From Aggregicoccus sp. 17bor-14 (GTDB lineage Bacteria; Myxococcota; Myxococcia; Myxococcales; Myxococcaceae), in NCBI RefSeq assembly GCF_009659535.1, contig NZ_VJZZ01000003.1, forward strand, positions 1-64,000: DNA of 64,000 nucleotides, given 5' to 3'. Both the position numbers and the translations under genes were made by a program. Below the pieces are notes generated by a model. That model made no database searches and was not told the DNA's origin. It was given only the letters and a program-made list of their open reading frames with translations. Each line of letters opens with the position of its first letter. Within the stretch, counting starts at the first letter, position 1. Of the stretch, positions 51,201 to 61,504 are shown one piece after another.

Positions 51201-53348
51201 CTACCCCTCGTGCTTCACGTACTTGCCCGGCTCGCTGGGGCTGGGCACGTACCAGGCGGGGTTGCCGCTCGGGTCGCGGCCCAGGCGCGCGCCCGGCACG
51301 GGCGGACGGCTGGGGTCCAGCACCGGCGCCACCGTGGCCCCTGCGGGCACCTTGGACGGCGGGAAGAAGCCCGCCTCCTGCATCTCGGCCACGGCCTCCT
51401 TGAAGCAGCGGACGATGAAGTCCACCTCCGCCTGCGTGTACGCCACCGTGAGGAAGCAGGGGAAGCCGTCCAGGATGTGCAGGCCGCGGTCGCGCAGCAT
51501 CACGAAGAGCAGGTCACCCCAGGCCTGCTCCTCCTTCCAGAACACCTTCCACAGGCTCGAGAAGTGCTTGATGTGCAGCGGCGCGCCCACCTCGTCGAAG
51601 AAGGCGTTGAGCGTGCCGGCGAGCCCGTCCGTCATCCCGTTGAGCCGCTGCTGCAGCGCGGGCCCGTGCTGCTTCATGTACTCGAGCGCCGCCTTCGCGG
51701 AGGCGAGCGCCAGCGGGTGGCGCACGAAGGTGCCCGCGAAGTAGGTCACGCCCACCGTGGGCACCGAGTCGTCGCCGAACTGCCAGTGGCCGCCGTCCAG
51801 CGCGTCCATCCACTCGCGCTTGCCCGCGATGACGCCGATGGAGAGCCCGCCGCCCACCACCTTGCCGTAGGAGGCCAGGTCCGCCTTGATGCCGAAGTGC
51901 GCCTGGGCGCCGCCCGGCCCGGTGCGGAAGCCGGTGATGACCTCGTCGAAGATGAGCGCCGCGCCGCACTCCTGGGTGAGCTTGCGCAGCTCCTGCAGGA
52001 ACTCCTTCGGCTGGAAGTCGGGGCGGCGGCTCTGCACCGGCTCCACGAGGATGGCGGCCAGCTCGTGCGCGCGCTCCTTGAGGATCTCCAGCGAGCGCTC
52101 GGTGCCGTAGTCGAGCACCAGCACGTTCTCGGACGTCGAGGGCATGATGCCGGGAGCCGCCGGCATCGCGCGGCTCTTCGTGGCGCGGACGATGACCTCG
52201 TCGAAGATGCCGTGGTAGCTGCCGGTGAAGATGGCGATGGTGCGCCGGCCGGTGACCGTGCGCGCGATGCGCATGCAGCCCATCACCGCCTCGGAGCCCG
52301 TGTTGCACAGGCCCACGCGGTCGTGGCCGGTGAACTCGCAGATGAGCTTGCTCACCTCGCCGGCGAGCGGGTGCTGCGGCCCCACCTCGAAGCCCGCGTC
52401 GATCTGCTTCTTGAGCGCCTCCTGCACGAAGTCCGGCGAGTAGCCGAAGAAGTTCGAGCCGAAGCCGTTGAGCGCGTCCACGTACTCGTTGCCGTCCACG
52501 TCCCACAGCCGCGCGCCCTTCGAGCGCTCGATGACGATGGGGTAGACCAGCTCCTTCATCGGCGGGCGGAAGCCCGTCACCACGCGCGGGTCGGCCATGT
52601 GGCCGCGGTGCTGGGTGGTGTAGGCCTTGGAGCCACGCGTCTTCTGCGTGTAGCGGCGCGTGACGGCGTCCAGGCGCGCGCGCTGCTTGGGCGTGAGCGA
52701 CTCGGTGCCGCGCTGGGTGTGGATGCGGGCGATGGCGCCGAAGGCCTTCTTCACGTCGTACTTCTGCGGGGCCGCGGGCTCCTCGGCCTCCGCCTTGGCC
52801 GGGGCCGCCTGCGGGGCCGCAGCCTGGGGCGCGGGGGCCTGCGGGGCCTGGGCCGCCGGAGCCGTGACGGCCGGCGCCGCGGCGACCTGCTGCGGAGCCA
52901 CGCCGGACAGGAGCATCAGCTGCTGCTGCATGAGGCGCAGCTGGGCGTTGATCACCTGCTGCAGCTCGTCCCCACCGGCCACCGGTCCCACGCTGAACAT
53001 GGGCAGGGCGGCGAGCGGCGCGGGCGCGGCGACGGGTGCGGGCGCGGTGACCTGGGCGGCGGCCTGCAGGGCGGCGGCGGCCGGGGCGGGCGCGGCCTTG
53101 TCCTCGGGCAGCACCGCGTCCAGGTGGGCCGCGAGCTGCTGCAGGCTCGCGTACTCCTCGGTGAGCTGGCGGAAGGCCAGGTTCACGCCGAAGCGGCGCT
53201 TGAGCTCGATGGCCACCTGCGTGAGCACGAGGCTGTCGAGCCCCAGCTCGAGGAAGGTGGTGGACGGGTCCGCGCCCTCCAGCTCGAGTCCGGACATCTC
53301 CTCGAGCGTCTGGCGCACATCGTTGGCGATTCGTTGCTGACGGCTCAC
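51201..53348 (-). CDS. ACP-aminotransferase (AMT) biosynthetic protein
   Basis: 715 residues from GTG 53348, which overlaps the upstream PKS stop as GTGA and follows a G7-AACAC ribosome site. An N-terminal carrier domain (LELGLDSLVL, Ser near 38) is joined by Ala/Pro linkers and a QLRLMQQQLMLL helix (about 133-145) to a class III PLP aminotransferase (about 230-690). The latter shows LCNTGSEAVMGCMRIARTV, FDEVITGFRTGPGG and SYGKVVGGG with the PLP lysine near 495. The arrangement matches AMT domains of iturin/mycosubtilin-type synthases, which turn a beta-keto into a beta-amino acyl group on the carrier. Confidence 0.92.
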   Translation of the reverse strand: MSRQQRIANDVRQTLEEMSGLELEGADPSTTFLELGLDSLVLTQVAIELKRRFGVNLAFRQLTEEYASLQQLAAHLDAVLPEDKAAPAPAAAALQAAAQVTAPAPVAAPAPLAALPMFSVGPVAGGDELQQVINAQLRLMQQQLMLLSGVAPQQVAAAPAVTAPAAQAPQAPAPQAAAPQAAPAKAEAEEPAAPQKYDVKKAFGAIARIHTQRGTESLTPKQRARLDAVTRRYTQKTRGSKAYTTQHRGHMADPRVVTGFRPPMKELVYPIVIERSKGARLWDVDGNEYVDALNGFGSNFFGYSPDFVQEALKKQIDAGFEVGPQHPLAGEVSKLICEFTGHDRVGLCNTGSEAVMGCMRIARTVTGRRTIAIFTGSYHGIFDEVIVRATKSRAMPAAPGIMPSTSENVLVLDYGTERSLEILKERAHELAAILVEPVQSRRPDFQPKEFLQELRKLTQECGAALIFDEVITGFRTGPGGAQAHFGIKADLASYGKVVGGGLSIGVIAGKREWMDALDGGHWQFGDDSVPTVGVTYFAGTFVRHPLALASAKAALEYMKQHGPALQQRLNGMTDGLAGTLNAFFDEVGAPLHIKHFSSLWKVFWKEEQAWGDLLFVMLRDRGLHILDGFPCFLTVAYTQAEVDFIVRCFKEAVAEMQEAGFFPPSKVPAGATVAPVLDPSRPPVPGARLGRDPSGNPAWYVPSPSEPGKYVKHEG

Positions 53349-56300
53349 GTGTTCCCCCCCTGAGAGGTCTTGCGGTTCTGGAGCAGTTGCAGCTGCTGCT
53401 GCATGAGTTGGAGCTGATCGTTCACCAGTTGCAGCGCCGGGGCCGGCGCCCGCGCGAGCGCGGCGGCGAGGGCGGGCGCTGCCGGAGCGGACGCTTCGAG
53501 CGAAGGAGCGGGCGCGGCTGCCACCGCGGCGCGCGGCTCCACCCAGAAGCGCTGGCGCTCGAAGGGATAGGTGGGCAGGGCGACGCGGTAGCGGCGCTCG
53601 CGCGCGTAGAAGGCCTTCCAGTCGAGGCGCGCGCCGGCGAGCCACAGCTGGCCGAGGGCCCCCAGGAGCGAGGCGTACTCGGCCTCCTCGGTCGCGGTCT
53701 CCCCGAGCGAGGCCACGGCCACCTGGCGCACGCGGTCCTTGACCTGTTGGCGCGCGAGCGTGGAGAGCGTGTTGCGCGGGCCCACCTCGAGCAGCACCCA
53801 CTCCGGCTGCTCGAGCAGCGTGCGCACCGCGCCCGAGAAGCGCACCGGCACGCGCAGGTGGCGCGCCCAGTAGGTGGGGTCCGTGGCCTGCTCCGCCGTG
53901 AGCCACGCGCCCGTGGCGGTGGACACGATGGGCAGCCGGGGCGCGCAGAGCGCCACCGACTGCACCACCTGGAGGAAGGGCTGCACCGCGGGCTCCATCA
54001 TCGCGGAGTGGAAGGCGTGCGAGGTCTGCAGCGCCCGGCACACGGCACCCTCCGCCTCCAGCTCCCGCTGCAGCCGCTCCACGTCCGGCGTGGGGCCGGC
54101 CACCACGCACAGCGAGGGCCCGTTGTCCGAGGCGACGCACAGCGTGGGCCAGGCGGAGAGCCGCTGCTCCAGCTGCGCGGCCGGCAGGCGCACCGAGAGC
54201 ATGCTGCCGCGCGGCTGGGCCTCCATGAGGCGTCCGCGCAGCGCCACCAGCTTCAGCGCGTCCTCGAGCGAGAACACGCCGGCGAGGCACGCGGCGACGA
54301 ACTCGCCCACGCTGTGGCCCACCATGGCGCCGGGCTGAACGCCCAGGCTCAACCACAGCTGCGCGAGCGCGTAGCTGGTGACGAAGAGCGCGGGCTGGGT
54401 GATGGAGGTCTCGCGCAGCGCGCGCGCCGCCGCTTCCGCGTCCCCGGCCGGCGGGTACATGAGGGTGCGCAGGTCCTTGCCCAGGTGGGGCAGCAGCAGC
54501 TCCGCGCAGCGGTCCACCGCGTCGCGGAACACGGGCTCTCGCGCGTACAGCGCCTTGCCCATGTCCACGTACTGCGAGCCCTGGCCCGGAAAGAGGAAGG
54601 CCACGCGCGGCTCTCCCGCCTGGAGCTCGCGGCTGGACACGCGCACCGGGTCCTTGCTCTCCAGCGCGCGCGCCGCGTCCTCGCCGCTCGCACACACCAC
54701 GGCGCGCCGGTGCGCGAAGCCCGTGCGCCCCGTCTGCAGCGTGAAGGCCACGTCCGCGAGCGGCACCTCCGGGTGCGCGCGCAGGAAGGTGGCCAGGTTT
54801 GCGCTCGCCGCGTCCAGCGCCGTGCGGGTGCGCGCGGAGAGCAGCAGCACCTGGCGGGGGCGGCTCTCGCTGCCCGGCTCGCGCGCGGGCGGCTCCTGCA
54901 GCACCACGTGCGCGTTGGTGCCGCCCACGCCGAAGGAGCTCACCCCGGCGAAGCGCGCCCGCGCCCCCGTGCGCGGCCAGGGCCGCAGCGACGAGGCCAC
55001 GAAGAAGGGGCTCTTCTCCAGCTCGCACTTCGGGTTGGGCCTCTCGAAGTGCAGCGTGGGCGGGATGCACTCGTGCTCGAGCGAGAGCGCCGCCTTGATG
55101 AGCCCGGTGACGCCCGCGGCGATGACCAGGTGGCCGAAGTTGCTCTTCACCGAGCCCAGCGCGCAGTAGCCCAGCTCCTTCGCGCCGCCCTCGCGGAAGG
55201 CCTGGGTGAGGCCCTGCACCTCGATGGGGTCTCCGAGCGGGGTCGCAGTGCCGTGCGCCTCCACGTAGCCGATGTCGCGCGGACTCACCCCGGCGCGCGC
55301 CTGGGCGAGCGCCACGACTGCGGCCTGGCCGCTCGCGCTGGGCGCGGTGAAGGAGGCCTTGTTGCCGCCGTCGTTGTTCACCGCCGCGCCGCGGATGACC
55401 GCGTGCACGTGGTCGCCGTCGGCGAGCGCGTCCTGCAGCCGCTTGAGCACCACCACGCCGACGCCGTCGCTGAAGGTGGTGCCGGTGGAGCCCTCGCTGA
55501 AGGGCTTGCAGCGCCCGTCCGCCGAGAGCATCCCGCCCTCCTGGTACAGGTAGCCGCTCTTCACCGGCACGGTGAGCGAGGCGCCGCCGGCGAGCGCCAC
55601 GTCGCACTCGCCCAGCTGCAGGCTCTTCACCGCCTCGCACACGGCCACGAGCGAGGTGGAGCAGGCGGTGTGGATGCTGAGCGCGGGGCCGCGCAGGTTG
55701 AGCCGGTGCGCCACGCGGGTGGCCACGTAGTCCTTCTCGTTGGACACCATCACCTGGAAGGCGCCCACGCGCTCGACCAGGTCCGGCCGCGTGGAGACGT
55801 GCGTCTGGTGGTACGAGTTGTTGTAGACGCCGCCGAACACGCCCACGAGCCCCGCGGTGTCCGGCGAGTAGCCGGCGCGCTCGAGCCCCTGCCAGCAGGC
55901 CTCGAGGAAGAGGCGCTGCTGCGGGTCCATCAGCTCGGCCTCCTTGGGGCCGATGCCGAAGAAGGCCGCGTCGAAGAGCTCCACGCCCTCCAGCACGCCG
56001 CGGGCGCGCACGTAGGCGGGGTCCTCGCGCAGGGACACGGGGACGAGCGGGTCCAGCTCCCCGGGCGTGAAGAGGCTCGTGGCGTCCACGCCCGCGCACA
56101 GGTTCTTCCAGAGCGCATCCACGTCCGGCGCGCCGGGGAAGCGCCCCGCCATGCCCACCAGCGCCACGTCCGCGAGCCGCCCGCCGCCGGCAATCCCAGC
56201 GCGCCGGGACGCGTCCGCTGCGATGCTCGCGCCCGCGGCCTGGCCCTCGAGCCACGCGGCGAGCTGCGCGGGCGTCGGGCACTGGAACAGCTGCACCGCG

Positions 56301-58096
56301 GGTACGGGTGCCCCGGCGTCCTGGGCAAGCCGCGCCGCCGCGCGCACCGCGAGGAGGCTGGTGCCGCCCAGCTCGAAGAAGTTGTCCAGCGCGCCCACGC
56401 GGTCCAACTGCAACAGCTCCGCGAAGCCGCGGGCCACGAGCTGCTCGAGGCGGCTGCGCGGCTGCACGTAGGCCTGGGCGAGCTCGGGGCGCTTCTGCTC
56501 GGGCGCGGGCAGCGCGCGCAGGTCCAGCTTGCCGTTGTCCGTGAGCGGCAGGGCCTGCAGCCACACGAAGGCGCTGGGCACCATGTACTCGGGCAGCCGG
56601 GCGAGCAGCGCCTCGCGCAGGGTGGGGAGCGCGGGTCGGGCCGCTGCGTCCTTGGCGACGAGGTAGGCCACGAGCCGCTTGTGGCCCGGCACGTCCTCGC
56701 GCGCCACCACCGCGCCGGAGCGCAGGCCGGGCTGGGCGAGCAGCGCGGCCTCGATCTCCCCGAGCTCGATGCGGAAGCCGCGCACCTTCACCTGCCGGTC
56801 CGCGCGGCCCACGAAGTCCACGTTGCCGTCCGGCAGGTAGCGCACCACGTCGCCCGTGCGGTACATGCGCTCGCCAGGCTCGGGGCTGAAGGGGTCTGGC
56901 ACGAAGCGCTCGGCGTCCAGCTCGGGGCGGCCGAGGTAGCCCAGCGCGAGCCCCGCCCCCGCGATGTACAGCTCCCCCTCCTCGCCCAGGGCCACCGGCA
57001 TGCGCTCGGCGTCCAGGATGTAGAGGCGCGTGTCGCGGATGGGCCGGCCGATGGGCACCGCGCGCTGCGTGGGCGGGAGCTCGCGCGGGATGCGGTAGGT
57101 GGCGGCGAAGGTGGTGCACTCGGTGGGGCCGTAGCCGTTGATGAGCTGCGTTCCCGGCAGGGCCGCCTGCGCGCGCCGCACGTGCGTGACGCTGAGCGCC
57201 TCGCCGCCGGTGAGCAGCTGGGAGAGCCCCCTCAGGCACGAGGCATCCTCGTCCACCAGCGCGTTGAAGAGCGCGGCGGTGAGCCAGGCGGTGGTGACGC
57301 CGTGGCGCGCGATGCACTCGCGCAGCCCCGCGGCCGTGGGCACGCGCTCGGGGTGGCACACCACGCGCCCGCCGTTGAGCAGCGCGCCCCACAGCTCGAA
57401 GGTGGAGGCGTCGAAGGCGAGCGGCGCCGCGTGCAGGAGCACCTGCGCCTCGCCCAGGTCCACGTAGTCCACCGCGCACACGAGCCGGTTGATGGCGCGG
57501 TGGGGAACCTGCACGCCCTTGGGCTGCCCGGTGGAGCCCGAGGTGTACATCACGTACGCGCGCTGCGAGGCCCGGTGGCCCCTGCAGTCCGGCGCGGCGC
57601 TGCTCTCGCGCGCGAGCGCCGCGGGCAGCGCCTCGAGCAGGAGACACGTGGACACCGCAGGCATCAGCGGCGCGAGGCTCTCCTGGGTGAGCAGCACCTT
57701 CGCGCCCGCGTCCTGGACCATGAAGCCGAGGCGCTCGCGCGGATAGCTCGGCTCCAGCGGCAGGTAGGCCGCGCCCGCCTTGAGGATGCCCAGCACGGCG
57801 ACCACCGTCTCCACCGAGCGCTCGAGGCACAGCGCCACGCAGTCGCCCACCGCCACCCCGCGCGCCGCGAGCAGGTGCGCGAGCTGGTTCGAGCGCGCCT
57901 CCAGCTCCCCGTAGGTGAGCGCCCCCCGCGCGTCGACCACGGCCACTGCGCCCGGGCGCCGCGCCGCCTGTTGGGCGAAGAGCGCGTGCACGGTGGCCTC
58001 GTTCTGGTGGTCCACCGGCGCCGGGTTCAGCGCGTAGACGAGGCGTCGCTGCGCCTCCGTCAGGACGGCGGTGCCAGTGCGCTCGGATGCGCTCAT
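53345..58096 (-). CDS. Hybrid NRPS-PKS: A-PCP-KS-AT
   Basis: 1583 residues from ATG 58096 with GGGGGGAGA upstream. The A domain (motif YTSGSTGQPKG at about 180; A10 Lys in LTDNGKLDL) has substrate-pocket residues that I read as D-A-F-W-L-G-G-T-F, the valine-type code. A PCP (LGGTSLL, about 578) follows. The KS shows TACSTSL (Cys about 811), EAHGTATPLGDP and KSNFGHL. The AT has GHSVGEF (about 1261) and HAFH (about 1358), the malonyl-CoA signature. There is no KR, DH, ACP or C domain; the missing ACP is supplied by the next protein. The C-terminus is a QLQLMQQQLQLL helix. Confidence 0.93.
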   Translation of the reverse strand: MSASERTGTAVLTEAQRRLVYALNPAPVDHQNEATVHALFAQQAARRPGAVAVVDARGALTYGELEARSNQLAHLLAARGVAVGDCVALCLERSVETVVAVLGILKAGAAYLPLEPSYPRERLGFMVQDAGAKVLLTQESLAPLMPAVSTCLLLEALPAALARESSAAPDCRGHRASQRAYVMYTSGSTGQPKGVQVPHRAINRLVCAVDYVDLGEAQVLLHAAPLAFDASTFELWGALLNGGRVVCHPERVPTAAGLRECIARHGVTTAWLTAALFNALVDEDASCLRGLSQLLTGGEALSVTHVRRAQAALPGTQLINGYGPTECTTFAATYRIPRELPPTQRAVPIGRPIRDTRLYILDAERMPVALGEEGELYIAGAGLALGYLGRPELDAERFVPDPFSPEPGERMYRTGDVVRYLPDGNVDFVGRADRQVKVRGFRIELGEIEAALLAQPGLRSGAVVAREDVPGHKRLVAYLVAKDAAARPALPTLREALLARLPEYMVPSAFVWLQALPLTDNGKLDLRALPAPEQKRPELAQAYVQPRSRLEQLVARGFAELLQLDRVGALDNFFELGGTSLLAVRAAARLAQDAGAPVPAVQLFQCPTPAQLAAWLEGQAAGASIAADASRRAGIAGGGRLADVALVGMAGRFPGAPDVDALWKNLCAGVDATSLFTPGELDPLVPVSLREDPAYVRARGVLEGVELFDAAFFGIGPKEAELMDPQQRLFLEACWQGLERAGYSPDTAGLVGVFGGVYNNSYHQTHVSTRPDLVERVGAFQVMVSNEKDYVATRVAHRLNLRGPALSIHTACSTSLVAVCEAVKSLQLGECDVALAGGASLTVPVKSGYLYQEGGMLSADGRCKPFSEGSTGTTFSDGVGVVVLKRLQDALADGDHVHAVIRGAAVNNDGGNKASFTAPSASGQAAVVALAQARAGVSPRDIGYVEAHGTATPLGDPIEVQGLTQAFREGGAKELGYCALGSVKSNFGHLVIAAGVTGLIKAALSLEHECIPPTLHFERPNPKCELEKSPFFVASSLRPWPRTGARARFAGVSSFGVGGTNAHVVLQEPPAREPGSESRPRQVLLLSARTRTALDAASANLATFLRAHPEVPLADVAFTLQTGRTGFAHRRAVVCASGEDAARALESKDPVRVSSRELQAGEPRVAFLFPGQGSQYVDMGKALYAREPVFRDAVDRCAELLLPHLGKDLRTLMYPPAGDAEAAARALRETSITQPALFVTSYALAQLWLSLGVQPGAMVGHSVGEFVAACLAGVFSLEDALKLVALRGRLMEAQPRGSMLSVRLPAAQLEQRLSAWPTLCVASDNGPSLCVVAGPTPDVERLQRELEAEGAVCRALQTSHAFHSAMMEPAVQPFLQVVQSVALCAPRLPIVSTATGAWLTAEQATDPTYWARHLRVPVRFSGAVRTLLEQPEWVLLEVGPRNTLSTLARQQVKDRVRQVAVASLGETATEEAEYASLLGALGQLWLAGARLDWKAFYARERRYRVALPTYPFERQRFWVEPRAAVAAAPAPSLEASAPAAPALAAALARAPAPALQLVNDQLQLMQQQLQLLQNRKTSQGGNT

Positions 58097-58327
58097 GTCG
58101 GTCTCCCCCCTCACGAACTGCTCCTTCGACGTTTCCAGAGGCCCCCGCCCCGTCCTGCCGGGCTGGATACTTACGAAGAGGCGCAAACATCCTACCCTGT
58201 CGCCTGCCGCCGAGTCGATGCCCCCGGAAAGCGCGGACTTCGGGTGGCGGACAGGGGGGGCCTGCCGGGGCAGCGGGGGCGTTTGGTATACGGCGGGGCC
58301 CCCCTCCTCCAGGACCCTTGCGCTGGA
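58097..58327. other. Gap between PPTase and PKS genes
   Basis: 231 bp upstream of the minus-strand PKS and downstream of the PPTase stop. Nothing recognisable is encoded. It probably holds a PKS leader or promoter; no convincing -35/-10 pair was found. Confidence 0.4.
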
Positions 58328-59077
58328 TCAGCCCTCGAGCGGCAGGCGCCAGAGGCTGAGCGCGGGCGGCGGGCCCTCGCAGGCGAGCGCCGCGGCGTAG
58401 CCGGGCAGGGCCAGCGCCACGTCGCACAGGCTCCAGCGCGCGACGGCTGCGGGGCGCGCCGCGTGCGCGAGCAGGCGCGGGGGCTGCTCCGGGTCCACCG
58501 TGAGGGTGAACTGGGCGCTGGGCTCGGCGAAGCCGGTGCCCTCGGCCTTGATCAGGGCTTCTTTCCGCGCCCACAGCTGGAAGAAGGCCACGCGCACGCG
58601 CTCGGGCGGCAGCGCGAAGAGCGCCCGCTGCTCCTCGGCCGAGAAGACCAGGCGCGAGACGCCCGGCACGTCCACCCCGTCCTTCGCCCGCTCCAGGTCC
58701 ACGCCCAGCTCCCGCCCCTGCGCGAGCGCGAGCAGCGCGTGCTCGCCGGAGTGCGAGAGGTTGAAGCGCACGGGGCCCGCGTGCGCAGGGGCGAGCGCGG
58801 GCTTGCCCCACTCGCCCTCCACCAACTGCAGCGCCTCGGGCGGCTCCCCCAGCGCGGCGCCCAGCAGCCTTCGCAGCGTGCCGCGGGTGAGCACGTAGCG
58901 GTCGCGGTCTCGCGCGAAGGCGAAGGCCCCGGCGCGCACGCGCTCGGCCTCCGAGAGCAGCGGCGCCTCGCGCGGGGCGAGCTCCGACGCATGCACCAGG
59001 GGCAGGTGGACCAGGTGCACCCGCTCGGGCGAGAGCGCGGGCAGCAGCGCGGGCTCGGCGAGCGGGGTCCAGGTCAT
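58328..59077 (-). CDS. Sfp-type phosphopantetheinyl transferase
   Basis: 249 residues from ATG 59077. The core motifs are LGVDLE (Mg/CoA binding) and FFQLWARKEALIKAEG (the WxxKEA motif), with FNLSHSGEHALLAL preceding, which defines the Sfp/AcpS superfamily. It transfers 4'-phosphopantetheine from CoA to carrier Ser residues, converting the PCP and ACP domains of this locus to holo form. It lies just upstream of the hybrid PKS on the same strand and 10 bp downstream of prfC. Confidence 0.92.
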   Translation of the reverse strand: MTWTPLAEPALLPALSPERVHLVHLPLVHASELAPREAPLLSEAERVRAGAFAFARDRDRYVLTRGTLRRLLGAALGEPPEALQLVEGEWGKPALAPAHAGPVRFNLSHSGEHALLALAQGRELGVDLERAKDGVDVPGVSRLVFSAEEQRALFALPPERVRVAFFQLWARKEALIKAEGTGFAEPSAQFTLTVDPEQPPRLLAHAARPAAVARWSLCDVALALPGYAAALACEGPPPALSLWRLPLEG

Positions 59078-59087
59078 GGCGTACAGG

Positions 59088-60713
<1,626 letters not shown>

Positions 60714-60782
60714 GGCGGTGCAGGCCCTATCATGAGCGCACGGGACGTGCAGCCCTCCCCTGCCGGGCAGGCAGGCAGAGGA

Positions 60783-60806
60783 CCCCGGCCTCCCCCCTCG
60801 CCGGGG
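60783..60806 (-). terminator. Hairpin after the AgmX-domain gene
   Basis: Stem CCCCGGC/GCCGGGG with a 10-nt loop, about 78 bp past the minus-strand stop and upstream of prfC; no T-run. Weak candidate. Confidence 0.28.
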
Positions 60807-60883
60807 CTCCGGGAGGCAGGCGGGCGCGGGGCTCGGATGCTCGGACTAGAACGCCCGGCGGCCCGCACGCCCTTCCCGCTGCC

Positions 60884-61504
60884 CTAGCCTCCCAGCGTGA
60901 AGCTCGCGAGCAGCTCCACGTCCGAGCGCAGCTGCACCTCGGCGAAGTCCCACTGCAGGATGCGCTCGCGCAGGCAGGTGGCGAGCGGGGCGGGGAGCGC
61001 CGGGGTGGAGGTGAAGGCGACCGAGCGCGTCTTGCCCGCCTGGGCGATGCGCAGGCGGGTGGCCACCCGGCCCGGAGCGCCGGGGGGCAGCTCGCAGCTG
61101 CGCAGCTGGGGGGCGCGCTGCTGCACCGCGGCCATCAGGAGCGCCCGCTGGGAGTCGCTCGGCGGGGGCGCTGCCTGCGGCGGGGCCGGCTTCTTGCGCG
61201 GCGGGGCCCGGTGCGCCGGCGCAGGCGCCGGAGCAGCGGCCACCGGAGGCGGCTCGGGGGCCGGCGGCGGCGGCGGAGGCGCGGGCCAGAGCAGGAAGAG
61301 CGCGAGCGCGAGCAGGGCGAGCAGCAGCAGCCAGCGCCCCCACTTGCGGCGGCGCGGGGCCCCCGCACGCCCGGGGCGAGCGCCGCGCACGGGAGGGACG
61401 CCGCGACGCCGGGCCAGCGGGCGCTGTCCGGGGCGCGGGCGCGCCGGGCGGGGCGCCGCGGCGGGCGAGGGCCTGCGGGCCGGGGTGGCGGAGCGGGCCC
61501 TCAC
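60884..61504 (-). CDS. Single-pass protein with AgmX/PglI-type C-terminal domain
   Basis: 206 residues starting at GTG 61504; the start overlaps the upstream lipoprotein stop as GTGA. The N-terminal 50 residues are Arg/Pro/Ala-rich and cytoplasmic, one helix follows (WLLLLALLALALFLLW), then a Pro-rich linker. The C-terminal domain (about 115-206) resembles the AgmX/PglI module also related to TonB C-termini: VATRLRIAQAGKTRSVAF and CLRERILQWDF. Related proteins act in myxobacterial gliding motility and envelope energy coupling. Two Cys in the domain may form a disulfide. Confidence 0.72.
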   Translation of the reverse strand: MRARSATPARRPSPAAAPRPARPRPGQRPLARRRGVPPVRGARPGRAGAPRRRKWGRWLLLLALLALALFLLWPAPPPPPPAPEPPPVAAAPAPAPAHRAPPRKKPAPPQAAPPPSDSQRALLMAAVQQRAPQLRSCELPPGAPGRVATRLRIAQAGKTRSVAFTSTPALPAPLATCLRERILQWDFAEVQLRSDVELLASFTLGG

